From the NCBI GenBank assembly GCA_948468385.1, contig CAOKHZ010000004.1:1-64000 (forward strand): a stretch of DNA of 64,000 nt, read 5' to 3'. A program made the translations under genes and the position numbers. The notes beneath the pieces are model-generated. The model made no database searches. It saw nothing but the letters and a program-made list of their open reading frames with translations, and was not told the origin of the DNA. This stretch comes from an uncultured Faecalicatena sp. (GTDB lineage: Bacteria; Bacillota; Clostridia; Lachnospirales; Lachnospiraceae). Shown here in pieces: positions 42,872 through 51,972 of the stretch. Position 1 is the stretch's first letter. Every line of letters begins with the position of its first letter.

Positions 42872-43648
42872 TTATTCCTCTCTTTTTAGCTTATCCAGTT
42901 CCGCAAACACGTAATCATTCAAAACCTTTATATATGTACCCTTCATGCCCGAAGAGCGTGATTCAATCACCCCGGCACTCTCGAACTTGCGCAGCGCGTT
43001 CACGATCACGGAACGGGTAATTCCCACGCGGTCGGCAATCTTGCTGGCTACGAGAATCCCCTCCGTCCCTTCCAACTCCTCGAATATATGCACGATGGCC
43101 TCAAGCTCCGAAAACGACAACGTGCTGATGGCCGACTGCACAATGTGCTCCTTGCGGGATTCTTCCGCGCTCTCCTCATTTACCGAACGCAACATCTCCA
43201 AGCCGACCACGGCCGTCCCATACTCGCTCAATATGATATCATCAATCTCAAACATGTTCTGCTGACGATAGATGAACAACGTTCCCAGCCTTTCACCGGC
43301 GATGTCAATCGGCGTGATTATCGCCTGATACCCTTTCACCATGTCGGCGGAAAATCCAAGCGTCTCAAGGTTGACGTTCTCTTTCGTGGACAAGACGCTT
43401 AATAAGCGCTCGTTCAGCATCTTGTCCACATGACCGCCGACATTCTCCGTAAGCAATTCGTCAAGCTTCCTCACCCTGACGCTTCTTCCCACACCAAGAA
43501 CCTTCCCCTTTTTGCTGATTACCAGCACGTTCGACTCCAATATTTCTGTCAGCACGGCGCAGATATCATTAAATACCACTTTGCTGGAATTATTGTTATG
43601 CAGCAATTTGTTAATCTTTCTTGTTTTATCTAATAACTGTACACTCAT
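42872..43648 (-). CDS. codY: GTP- and branched-chain-amino-acid-sensing regulator CodY
   Basis: The 258-residue protein begins MSVQLLDKTRKINKLLHNNN, has the GAF ligand domain (EILESNVLVISKKGKVLGVG and onward) and the C-terminal winged helix ASKIADRVGITRSVIVNALR followed by KFESAGVIESRSSGMKGTYI. CodY represses stationary-phase and nutrient genes when GTP and branched-chain amino acids are plentiful. Gene order topA-codY is typical of Clostridia. Length is standard. Confidence 0.97.
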   Translation of the reverse strand: MSVQLLDKTRKINKLLHNNNSSKVVFNDICAVLTEILESNVLVISKKGKVLGVGRSVRVRKLDELLTENVGGHVDKMLNERLLSVLSTKENVNLETLGFSADMVKGYQAIITPIDIAGERLGTLFIYRQQNMFEIDDIILSEYGTAVVGLEMLRSVNEESAEESRKEHIVQSAISTLSFSELEAIVHIFEELEGTEGILVASKIADRVGITRSVIVNALRKFESAGVIESRSSGMKGTYIKVLNDYVFAELDKLKREE

Positions 43649-43767
43649 TACTTTCCTCCGCTTTCAAATTGCACACACAATTACTTTAAATTTGTCAATT
43701 TATCTTATATTATCACACAATTCGAGAAATGGCAATTCAAAAATTCAATCCTACGACCTTTCCAAAA

Positions 43768-45849
43768 TCACTGCTCCTTCTTTTTCTTGATGGTATCGAC
43801 ATAGCCACAAGTCTCGTCCGCACAGACCAGCTTGTTTCCCCTTTCCAGCATATAGCCGCCGCACTGCGGGCATTTTTCCTTGGAAGGCCTCTGCCAAGAC
43901 ATGAAATCGCACTCCGGATTGTTTTCACATCCATAGTACCTTCTTCCCTTCTTCGTCTTGCGAATCACCAGTTCCTTTCCACATTTCGGACAAGAAATCC
44001 CTATCTTCTCCAGATACGGTTTGGTATTGCGGCATTCCGGGAATCCCGGACAAGCAAGGAATTTCCCATGCGGCCCGTATTTAATGACCATGTTGCGCCC
44101 GCACTCTTCGCAGATGACGTCGGTCACCTCGTCCGCAATTTTCACGCTCTCCAGTTCCCTCTCGGCAACCTGCACCGCCTCCTCCAAATCGGGATAAAAA
44201 TTACGCACGACTTCCTTCCACTCCACGCGCCCCTCCGCGATCATGTCCAACAGCCCTTCCATGTTCGCCGTAAAATTGACGTTCACGATGCTCTGGAACG
44301 ACTGCTTCATGATATGGTTGACCACCTCGCCAATCTCCGTGATATATAGGTTCTTGCCCTCCTTCGTAACATACCGGCGGGCCAAAATCGTAGAAATCGT
44401 CGGAGCATAAGTGCTCGGACGGCCGATTCCCAGTTCCTCCAGGGTCTTCACGAGAGAAGCCTCCGTATAATGGGCCGGCGGCTGCGTGAAATGCTGTTTC
44501 GCCTCCAAATCCTTTTTCGTCAGCTTGGAATCCTTCCGAAGCCCGTGCACAAGCACGTTACTCTCTTCTTTCTCCTCGTCCGCTTCCGTATAGACGCTTC
44601 GAAAGCCCTCGAACGCCACTTTCGAAGTTGCCACCGTGAACATATATTTTCCCGCGCCAATCTTTACCGACGTCGTCTCATATTTGGCTGCCTGCATCCG
44701 GCTGGCCGTAAAACGTTTCCAAATCAACTGGTAAAGTCGAAACTGATCCCTGCTTAGGGAGTCCTTGAGCATCGCCGGCGTCCTGGTGATGTCAGACGGG
44801 CGAATCGCCTCGTGCGCGTCCTGAATCTTTTGCTCGTTTTTCTTCACGCCGCTCGACGTGGCGACGTACTCCGCGCCATAAACCTTCGCTACATACTCCC
44901 TCGCAGCCGCGTCCGCCTCTACGGAAATGCGGGTGGAGTCCGTACGCAGATAAGTAATGATGCCGACCGTCCCATTCCCCTTGATATCGATTCCCTCATA
45001 TAACTGCTGGGCGATGCGCATCGTCTTCTGAGTGCTGAAATTAAGTGCCTTTGCCGCCTCTTGTTGCAAAGTACTGGTCGTAAACGGCAAGGGCGCCTTG
45101 CGAAGACGCTCGCCATTTTTGATATCCTTTATTTGAAATTCTGCCTGCTCGACCTCTTTTAAAATCTCGTCCAATTCCTTCTGCGAAGAAATTGTCATCT
45201 TTTTCTTGTCCGTCCCGTGGAACTTGGCAGTAAGCGGGCGCTTCTCCCCTTCCACTTGCAAGACCGCATCAAGGCTCCAATATTCCTCTGGTATAAAGGC
45301 GTTAATCTCCTCCTCGCGATCCGCTACGATTCGCAGTGCCACGGACTGCACGCGCCCGGCACTCAACCCCCGCTTCACCTTCGCCCACAAAAGGGGGCTG
45401 ATGCGATATCCTATCATACGGTCAAGTTCCCGTCTGGCCTGCTGCGCGTCCACCAAATCCATGTCAATCTCGCGGGGAGCCTTCAACGAATCTTTTACGG
45501 CTTTCTTGGTAATCTCGTTGAAAGTGATACGACGCATCTTCTTGTCATCCAGCTTCAGCGCCTCAGCCAAGTGCCATGAAATCGCCTCCCCTTCACGATC
45601 AGGGTCAGTCGCCAGATACACTTTGTCCGCCTTCTTGGCCTCCTTGCGCAACCCCGCGAGGACGTCGCCCTTTCCCCGAATCGTGATATACTTCGGTTCG
45701 TAATCGTGTTCCACGTCAATTCCCAAATTACTCTTCGGGAAATCACGGACGTGCCCGTTCGACGCGGCAACCGTATAATTACTGCCAAGAAACTTCTTAA
45801 TCGTCTTTACTTTTGCGGGTGACTCCACGATCACCAAATAATGTGCCAT
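43768..45849 (-). CDS. topA: DNA topoisomerase I
   Basis: The 693-residue type IA topoisomerase starts MAHYLVIVESPAKVKTIKKF, contains the Toprim ATDPDREGEAISWHL, and the active-site Tyr in GIITYLRTDSTRIS. At the C-terminus are three Cys4-type zinc ribbons (CEECGRNM...C.GFPEC; CPKCGKEL...CENNPEC; CPQCGGYM...CADETC). It relaxes negative supercoils. It follows dprA and comM in what appears to be one core operon. Confidence 0.98.
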   Translation of the reverse strand: MAHYLVIVESPAKVKTIKKFLGSNYTVAASNGHVRDFPKSNLGIDVEHDYEPKYITIRGKGDVLAGLRKEAKKADKVYLATDPDREGEAISWHLAEALKLDDKKMRRITFNEITKKAVKDSLKAPREIDMDLVDAQQARRELDRMIGYRISPLLWAKVKRGLSAGRVQSVALRIVADREEEINAFIPEEYWSLDAVLQVEGEKRPLTAKFHGTDKKKMTISSQKELDEILKEVEQAEFQIKDIKNGERLRKAPLPFTTSTLQQEAAKALNFSTQKTMRIAQQLYEGIDIKGNGTVGIITYLRTDSTRISVEADAAAREYVAKVYGAEYVATSSGVKKNEQKIQDAHEAIRPSDITRTPAMLKDSLSRDQFRLYQLIWKRFTASRMQAAKYETTSVKIGAGKYMFTVATSKVAFEGFRSVYTEADEEKEESNVLVHGLRKDSKLTKKDLEAKQHFTQPPAHYTEASLVKTLEELGIGRPSTYAPTISTILARRYVTKEGKNLYITEIGEVVNHIMKQSFQSIVNVNFTANMEGLLDMIAEGRVEWKEVVRNFYPDLEEAVQVAERELESVKIADEVTDVICEECGRNMVIKYGPHGKFLACPGFPECRNTKPYLEKIGISCPKCGKELVIRKTKKGRRYYGCENNPECDFMSWQRPSKEKCPQCGGYMLERGNKLVCADETCGYVDTIKKKKEQ

Positions 45850-45881
45850 ATTTCTACCCCTCCAAAACCAGTTTCAATATG

Positions 45882-46973
45882 CTAACTTCTCACATAGTAA
45901 TTTTTCGATATCTGCCGGATATGCCCCTCTATCTCCAACGCCGCCAGACTTCCCAGCACCTCCTTCGCCGGAAGATGCGTTTCCTCAATCAAATCGTTTA
46001 CACTTTTGGGTTGCAAACAAACAGAACTATACACCATATTTTCTCCTGTTTCAAGCACTTTTTCAGTTTCAGGGTTTTTTTGTGAAATTTTCCCAGAAAC
46101 CGTTTTTCCATAAAATTCCAGTTCCTCCAACAGCAGTTCCGGGGACAAAAGAATCCCCGCCCCTTGCGCAATCAGCCGGTTACATCCACCACTTAACTCG
46201 CTGTCAATCATTCCCGGCAAGGCGTATACGTCCTTCCCTTGTTCCAGAGCAAAGTCCGCCGTAATCAGGGAACCGCTTTTTTCCTTTGCCTCCATCACCA
46301 GCACCACGTCCGACAACCCGCTGATAATCCGGTTTCTGCGGGGAAAATGAAATCCCTGCGGAGGGGTTCCCGGCGGAAATTCTGACAAAATCCCCCCGCC
46401 GCAGGCCAAAATGTCTTCATATAGTCCGATATGTTCCCTCGGATAACAAACATCGACGCCATTTCCCATCACGGCAAACGTCTTTCCCTTCCCCAAAAGC
46501 GCCCCCCGATGCCCCATCCCGTCAATTCCTCGCGCCAGGCCGCTGATAATTTGCACGCCGCACTCGGAAAGCCGTCTTGCAAACTCACACGCATGTTTTT
46601 CCCCATATGGCGTGCACCTCCTCGCCCCCACGACGGCGGCACCGCACGAACACTCCTCCGGCATTTCCCCCTTGACGTAAAGCGCATAAGGTTTGTCCGA
46701 AAGCTGCCCAAGCCTCTTAGGATACTTTTCGTCAAAAACGAGGACAAGACGTATGCCCTGCCTGCATAACTTTTCATAGCGTGCATGGACGTCCCAACTT
46801 TTTTGTGCCTGCTTTATTGTATGGCAGTCCTTTTCATTTAAGAACGAAAGTCGTTCCAATTCCGTTTCTTCTATATAATAAGCCGCTTTCGCCGATTTCA
46901 TGTGCTGCCGCAGCAAATATTTTTTCCGACCAGACAATTTTTCCATCGCCGCCAACCAGTATTCATACTCCAT
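45882..46973 (-). CDS. dprA: DNA-processing protein DprA
   Basis: The 363-residue protein has the Rossmann-like DNA-binding core AAVVGARRCTPYGEKHACEF, GLARGIDGMGHRGALLGKGK, and NRIISGLSDVVLVMEAKEKS with ALPGMIDSELSGGCNRLIA. The N-terminus has a SAM-like helical segment and the C-terminus a winged-helix-like VNDLIEETHLPAKEVLGSLA. DprA loads RecA on incoming ssDNA during transformation. It lies between comM (3-bp gap) and topA. Natural competence itself is not shown. Confidence 0.96.
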   Translation of the reverse strand: MEYEYWLAAMEKLSGRKKYLLRQHMKSAKAAYYIEETELERLSFLNEKDCHTIKQAQKSWDVHARYEKLCRQGIRLVLVFDEKYPKRLGQLSDKPYALYVKGEMPEECSCGAAVVGARRCTPYGEKHACEFARRLSECGVQIISGLARGIDGMGHRGALLGKGKTFAVMGNGVDVCYPREHIGLYEDILACGGGILSEFPPGTPPQGFHFPRRNRIISGLSDVVLVMEAKEKSGSLITADFALEQGKDVYALPGMIDSELSGGCNRLIAQGAGILLSPELLLEELEFYGKTVSGKISQKNPETEKVLETGENMVYSSVCLQPKSVNDLIEETHLPAKEVLGSLAALEIEGHIRQISKNYYVRS

Positions 46974-46976
46974 CTC

Positions 46977-48518
46977 CTATCGCCCCCAATACTTTTTATC
47001 AAGCGTCCGATAGCCTATCGCCTCCCGAAGATGGACGACTCCGATTCGCTCCGCCCCGTCCAAATCCGCGATGGTACGGGCCACCTTGAGAATCTTATGG
47101 TACGTGCGAGCCGTCAGGGCAAGGCTAGAAAACGCCTGCCGCATCATTCGCTCTTCCTCCTCCCCTAACACGCAATACCGCTCGATTTCCTTCGTTTCAA
47201 GCATGGCATTGGACATAATTTTGCTGCCGTCGTAACGAACGTTCTGGATTTCCCTCGCCCTGCAAACCCGCTCGCGAATGGCGGCCGAACTCTCCTCCAC
47301 GGCCTTCCCCGACAAGGATTCATATTCCACCTTGGGTGCCTCCACGCAGATGTCCATGCGATCTAAGAACGGCTGGCTCAACTTGCTTAAATAATGCTGT
47401 ATCTGCCCCGGCGTGCAAGTGCAACGGTTCATGTCCGGATAGCAGCCGCACGGGCAAGGATTCATCGCGCCCACCAGCATGAAATTGGCCGGAAACTGAT
47501 ACGTGCCGTGCGCACGGGCAATGTGCACCTGCCCATCCTCCAACGGCTGTCTCAAGACTTCCAGCACACTCTTGGAAAATTCCGGCAATTCGTCCAAAAA
47601 GAGGACGCCCGCGTGGGCAAGACTGATCTCCCCGGGCGCGGGAATCGCGCCCCCTCCAACCAACGCGGCCCTGCTGGCCGTATGGTGGACGCTGCGAAAA
47701 GGACGTTTTCGAATCAAAGGACGCTCACTGTCAATCATCCCCAAAACACTGTACACTTTCGTAACCTCCATGCTCTCCTCGCGCGTCATCGGCGGAAATA
47801 TAGTCGGAATCCGTTTGGCCGTCATTGATTTCCCACTTCCCGGCGGCCCGACAAGCAACAAATTGTGACCGCCTGCCACCGCCACCTCCGTTGCGCGCTT
47901 TACCGCCCCCTGGCCGCAAATGTCGCCATAGTCTGGCATCGCCACGTCCTCGCCCTCCTCTTCGTACGCGTCATGGTATCGCTCCGGCTCTATGGCATAA
48001 TTTCCATTCAAATACTCCACCGTGTCCCGCAAAGTCTCCACCCCGATTACCGACACGCCCTCCACGAGCGCGCCCTCCGGCGCATTTTCCTTGGGGACAA
48101 GGCATTTCCCGATTCCGTTCTCTTTCGCCTCCAAAAGAATCGGCAAAATCCCCGGCACTTTTCGCACGCGCCCGTCCAACCCCAGTTCCCCTATGACCAA
48201 CATGCCGCCAACATCCTTTTGCCGGATTTTTCCTAAAGAGACAAGTATCGCCACCGCAATTGGCAGGTCAAATGCCGCCCCCCTCTTCTTCACGTTTGCC
48301 GGGGACAAATTAATCACGGTCTTTTTGGCCGGAAAATCCAGTCCCGAGTTGCGGATTGCCGTGCGCACCCGCTCTGCCGCCTCCTTCACTTCCGACGAGA
48401 GATATCCCACCATGCTAAACGACGGAAGCCCGTTACTTACGTCCGCCTCCACACGCACGGGCTCCACTTTCAGCCCGACGATTGACGCGGATAATACCGT
48501 GCTAAAACTCACTTGCAT
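46977..48518 (-). CDS. comM: YifB/ComM-type AAA+ ATPase (Mg-chelatase-like)
   Basis: The 513-residue protein starts at ATG 48518 (MQVSFSTVLSASIVGLKVEP). It has a Lon-like N-terminal domain and the AAA+ core with Walker A LLVGPPGSGKSMTAKRI and Walker B LFLDELPEFSKSVLEVLRQP. An AMNPCPCGCYPD segment with CTCTPGQIQHY is typical of YifB/ComM. ComM in Vibrio and Haemophilus is a helicase promoting branch migration during transformation. Adjacent dprA supports a DNA-uptake or recombination role. Confidence 0.95.
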   Translation of the reverse strand: MQVSFSTVLSASIVGLKVEPVRVEADVSNGLPSFSMVGYLSSEVKEAAERVRTAIRNSGLDFPAKKTVINLSPANVKKRGAAFDLPIAVAILVSLGKIRQKDVGGMLVIGELGLDGRVRKVPGILPILLEAKENGIGKCLVPKENAPEGALVEGVSVIGVETLRDTVEYLNGNYAIEPERYHDAYEEEGEDVAMPDYGDICGQGAVKRATEVAVAGGHNLLLVGPPGSGKSMTAKRIPTIFPPMTREESMEVTKVYSVLGMIDSERPLIRKRPFRSVHHTASRAALVGGGAIPAPGEISLAHAGVLFLDELPEFSKSVLEVLRQPLEDGQVHIARAHGTYQFPANFMLVGAMNPCPCGCYPDMNRCTCTPGQIQHYLSKLSQPFLDRMDICVEAPKVEYESLSGKAVEESSAAIRERVCRAREIQNVRYDGSKIMSNAMLETKEIERYCVLGEEEERMMRQAFSSLALTARTYHKILKVARTIADLDGAERIGVVHLREAIGYRTLDKKYWGR

Positions 48519-48789
48519 CCTTCCTTTCCATAAAAATTTTGTCAAAATCAAAATAATGGATAAAAGTTGATTGCCTCGTACAATGCACTCTCACATTCGC
48601 CCTAGATTCACTTTGAAATCCTTGCTGCCAATGCCAGACGCATCGGCGAACCAGATGTCTGTATCTTAGCCGATTCCGTCACAAAAGTCAATTGGACATT
48701 TCTCGATTGCCATATTTTGTGAATGTTTACCAAATACCTTGTACCCAAAAAGAAATAAAATCGGAAAAGCACGAAATCTGTCCCTTTCT

Positions 48790-48797
48790 CATACACT
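48790..48797 (+). promoter_or_regulatory. SigmaE-like -10 element upstream of sigK
   Basis: CATACACT matches the sigmaE-type -10 (CATACANT). It lies about 28 bp before the TTG start of sigK, consistent with mother-cell transcription by the preceding sporulation sigma factor. No strong -35 is obvious. The remaining 48519-48789 interval holds no gene or clear element. Confidence 0.5.
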
Positions 48798-48824
48798 ATA
48801 TCAAATGTCTTTCGAGGTGCAAGT

Positions 48825-49451
48825 TTGAAATCCTTTCCTCCTCCTCTATCCCCTTCGGAAGAAAAGTATTACATCCAAAAATACACCGAAGGAGATTTGC
48901 AGGCAAAGCATGTCCTGATTGAACGAAATCTCCGGCTGGTCGCACATGTCATAAAAAAATACCAGTATCTGGAAGAAGATTCCGAAGACCTGATTTCAAT
49001 CGGCACGATTGGGCTAATCAAGGCCGTAGTCACTTTCAATTCTGCAAAAGGGAACCGACTTGCCGCATATGCTTCCAAATGCATCGACAACGAAATTCTC
49101 ATGTACCTGCGTGCAAAAAAGAAAAGCAGCAAAGAAGTCTCGCTCTACGAGCCAATCGGCACGGATTGCGAGGGCAACGAAATCAAGCTCTATGACATTA
49201 TCGAAACGGAAGAAGTCGATGTGGCGGAGAAACTATTTCTACGGGAAAATATTCAGAAACTTTATGAAAAAGTGGAAACCGAGCTTTCAAAACGAGAAAA
49301 ACTGGTATTAAAAATGAGATACGGCCTATACAACGGGGAAGAATATACGCAGCGGGAGATTGCCAGGCAACTTGGAATCTCCCGCTCCTATGTCTCACGT
49401 ATCGAAAAAAGTGCCGTGGAAAAGTTGCGGGCGTTCTTTTATACGCAGTGA
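48825..49451 (+). CDS. sigK: Sporulation sigma factor SigK
   Basis: The 208-residue sigma-70 family protein has region 2 (IERNLRLVAHVIKKYQYLEE, DLISIGTIGLIKAVVTF) and region 4 (KLVLKMRYGLYNGEEYTQRE after a short linker, then IARQLGISRSYVSRIEKSAV), in close agreement with Bacillus SigK. The start is TTG 48825 preceded by GAGGTG. The sequence begins MKSFPPPLSPSEEKYY and lacks the roughly 20-residue inhibitory pro-sequence of Bacillus. It may therefore need no SpoIVFB cleavage, as in Clostridioides difficile. The gene is uninterrupted by a skin element. Confidence 0.95.
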   Translation: MKSFPPPLSPSEEKYYIQKYTEGDLQAKHVLIERNLRLVAHVIKKYQYLEEDSEDLISIGTIGLIKAVVTFNSAKGNRLAAYASKCIDNEILMYLRAKKKSSKEVSLYEPIGTDCEGNEIKLYDIIETEEVDVAEKLFLRENIQKLYEKVETELSKREKLVLKMRYGLYNGEEYTQREIARQLGISRSYVSRIEKSAVEKLRAFFYTQ

Positions 49452-49508
49452 GATTTGCGCCAGCCACGCCGCAAAACGATAAAATTCCTTGCGCGGTTGC
49501 GCAATCCA

Positions 49509-49548
49509 TTTAAGCTGAGAGGGCAGATGTTCTACCCCTCAGCTTAAA
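49509..49548. terminator. Bidirectional terminator between sigK and sulfatase gene
   Basis: TTTAAGCTGAG (49509-49519) and CTCAGCTTAAA (49538-49548) form a perfect 11-bp stem; rightward RNA continues CGCCCTCTTTTC. It separates convergent genes. Confidence 0.8.
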
Positions 49549-49575
49549 CGCCCTCTTTTCTCATAATATTTTCTT

Positions 49576-51093
49576 TTATTCTAACGGTCTCGGAACCTCT
49601 GGTTCAAAACAAAACGTTCCATCTTTATATCCGGCTTCTACTTCTGCCATTGTCAAGCTCTTTGTATAATCCTCTCCTTCGGGCGATATTAATCCCAAAT
49701 CTCTTTTTGCCCTCAATGATACTTCTTCTGGATCCACGAACTCACGCAATTTCTTTTCAAACCATGTGATCACTTCCTGATATTTTGCTTTGCCAGCCAA
49801 ATCATCCAGTTCGAACGGATCCTTCTGCATGTCAAACAATGTAGGGACGTCATCCACATAATACGTATATTTGTATCTTTCATTCGTCAACATGTACCAA
49901 TCTTTACGGAAAAAATTACCATGGTATTCCGAAAACACCACTTCGCGCCCCACGTCTTTTTGTGTCACGACCTTCTTCCAACTAATCCCATCCCGGTCAG
50001 CTTCCGTTTCCAACCCTGCACAATCCAATATTGTCGGATATAAGTCTATCAAGCTAACCGGCATGTCCACCTTGTTTCCCTTGGGGATGTCCGGGCCTGA
50101 AAATATAAGCGGAACCCCGACCGAGCCCTCATAGGAGCACTGCTTGTAAAAAATCCCGTGTTCTCCCAGTGACTCTCCATGATCCGATGTATATATAATG
50201 TAGGTATCTTCCAACATCCCCTCCGCTTCCAAGGTGTCCAATATTTTTCCAATCATTTCATCCATGCAGGTAACCATGCCATAATATGCCGCCAACGTTC
50301 TTTTGATGTCATCTTCCGACAAATCAACCAAATTTTGTGCCCTTTGAAAATTCTGAATCTCCAGATGAAGCCTCGGGTTCAATGGAATCTGAAAATCAAC
50401 GGGCATTTCCAGTTTCTCTTTGTCATACATTTTCAAATACCGCTCCGGCACCGTAAACGGCCAGTGCGGATATAAAAGTCCAACGTACAATGCCCATGGT
50501 TCATCTTTATCCTTTCCCTTTTCCCTCAAATATTCACAAGCCCATTCCGTCACAATCCTATCATGATCATAAAAGCCCAACTCATCATCATGGCCATTTT
50601 TTCCATCAGTCACAATCTCTTTCCGAATTCCAGAATGAATGATATGTTCTCTTTTATCTTTTCTCACATATCCATTCAACCTTGACAAAAGTGGGGACGT
50701 CCTCGGATATACCTCATAAGCGCCCCTTTTTTCAATTATTCTATAATTCGTAAATCCCCCATCCTGATACTCTCCGCAAAAATCCATTTTTCCAAGCATG
50801 GTGGAAGGAATTCCTGCACCGTCCAGTCTCCTTGGCCAGGTCATCTCACCCCGGTCCAACGGCACGCCTATAAACCAATTATCAATCTGATTGACATATT
50901 TTCCCGTAATAAAGCTCATCCGGCTTGGCGTACACACCGGACAAGTACAATATGCCCTTGTAAAAACCGTTCCCCTTTTTGCCAGTCTGTCCAGATTTGG
51001 CGTTTTCACGCAAGAATGCCCTAAATAGGAACAGACATGCGGATGATGTTCATCGCTACAAATCACTAAAATATTCGGTTGCTTCATTGTCAT
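49576..51093 (-). CDS. Type I (formylglycine) sulfatase
   Basis: The 505-residue protein starts at ATG 51093, whose sequence overlaps the permease stop (TAATG). It has the metal-binding VICSDEHHPH near the start and the CxPxR activation motif in CPVCTPSRMSFITGKY. Cys is oxidised by an anaerobic sulfatase-maturating enzyme to formylglycine; no such enzyme gene is in the window. YTSDHGESLGEH provides further metal ligands. No signal peptide is evident, so it is probably cytoplasmic, acting on an imported sulfated sugar or related ester. It is co-transcribed with the ABC importer. Confidence 0.93.
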   Translation of the reverse strand: MTMKQPNILVICSDEHHPHVCSYLGHSCVKTPNLDRLAKRGTVFTRAYCTCPVCTPSRMSFITGKYVNQIDNWFIGVPLDRGEMTWPRRLDGAGIPSTMLGKMDFCGEYQDGGFTNYRIIEKRGAYEVYPRTSPLLSRLNGYVRKDKREHIIHSGIRKEIVTDGKNGHDDELGFYDHDRIVTEWACEYLREKGKDKDEPWALYVGLLYPHWPFTVPERYLKMYDKEKLEMPVDFQIPLNPRLHLEIQNFQRAQNLVDLSEDDIKRTLAAYYGMVTCMDEMIGKILDTLEAEGMLEDTYIIYTSDHGESLGEHGIFYKQCSYEGSVGVPLIFSGPDIPKGNKVDMPVSLIDLYPTILDCAGLETEADRDGISWKKVVTQKDVGREVVFSEYHGNFFRKDWYMLTNERYKYTYYVDDVPTLFDMQKDPFELDDLAGKAKYQEVITWFEKKLREFVDPEEVSLRAKRDLGLISPEGEDYTKSLTMAEVEAGYKDGTFCFEPEVPRPLE

Positions 51094-51962
51094 TATCCTT
51101 TCACTCCTGATGATATGATTCCACTGACGTAATACTTTTGCAAACATAAAAACAAAATCGCTACCGGAAGAATGATCAACGTTGTCGCCGCCATTACATA
51201 TCCCCAATTCGTCACAAATTCCGTGCTGAAATTGCTCAGTGCCAATTGAACCGTTCTCATTTCATCTTTATTGGTCAAAATCAGTGGCCACGTATACTGA
51301 TTCCATGTCGTCACCGCCTTCAAAAGTCCCAATGTGACCAGGGTGGGCTTGCTCAAAGGCAAATAAATGTTCCAAAACACACGAAACCTGGAGCACCCGT
51401 CCAGCACTGCCGCCTCATCCAGAGATTTTGGCAATGTCATGAAAAACTGCCGGCACAGAAACACGCCAAACGGATGTGCCACAAACGGAATAATCAAACC
51501 TGCATAGGTATTTAGAAGTCCCGTTCCGCCAACTCCAAAAATATCATTCCCCCCTGCCAGCGGAAATGTTTTCAATTCCAAAAAGACCGGGATCATAATG
51601 ACCTGCTCCGGAATCATGAGTGCGACCAGGGAAAACGCAAACAACAAATCACGTCCCGGAAATTTCAATCTCGTAAATGCATACGCCGCCATTGAATTTA
51701 AAAACAAGCTTGCCAAAACCGTGACCGCGGTGATAAAAATGCTATTTGCAAAATATCTCGCCCAGTTTCCCGTCGACATGGCCCCAATAAAATTATCCAG
51801 AGAAAACTCTTTTGGGAACAAACTGAAATACGGTTGCTGCAGTTCCGCCGGACTTTTGAACGCCGTCAACAACATAATCAAAAAAGGAAACAAAAATATC
51901 ATCGCCAATACCGCCATGACAACGTATAATGCCATTTTCTTAATTTTCATTTTATTTTTCAT
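51093..51962 (-). CDS. Sugar ABC transporter permease (MalG-like)
   Basis: The 289-residue protein starts at ATG 51962 after AGGAGA. It has six hydrophobic helices and the inner-membrane loop LPKSLDEAAVLDGCSRFRVF, the EAA motif that docks to the ATPase. It also has the CUT1-family ending YYVSGIISSGVKG. It pairs with the permease upstream. An ATPase gene is absent here; CUT1 systems often share an MsmK-type ATPase encoded elsewhere. Confidence 0.93.
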   Translation of the reverse strand: MKNKMKIKKMALYVVMAVLAMIFLFPFLIMLLTAFKSPAELQQPYFSLFPKEFSLDNFIGAMSTGNWARYFANSIFITAVTVLASLFLNSMAAYAFTRLKFPGRDLLFAFSLVALMIPEQVIMIPVFLELKTFPLAGGNDIFGVGGTGLLNTYAGLIIPFVAHPFGVFLCRQFFMTLPKSLDEAAVLDGCSRFRVFWNIYLPLSKPTLVTLGLLKAVTTWNQYTWPLILTNKDEMRTVQLALSNFSTEFVTNWGYVMAATTLIILPVAILFLCLQKYYVSGIISSGVKG

Positions 51963-51972
51963 CGCTTTCTCC

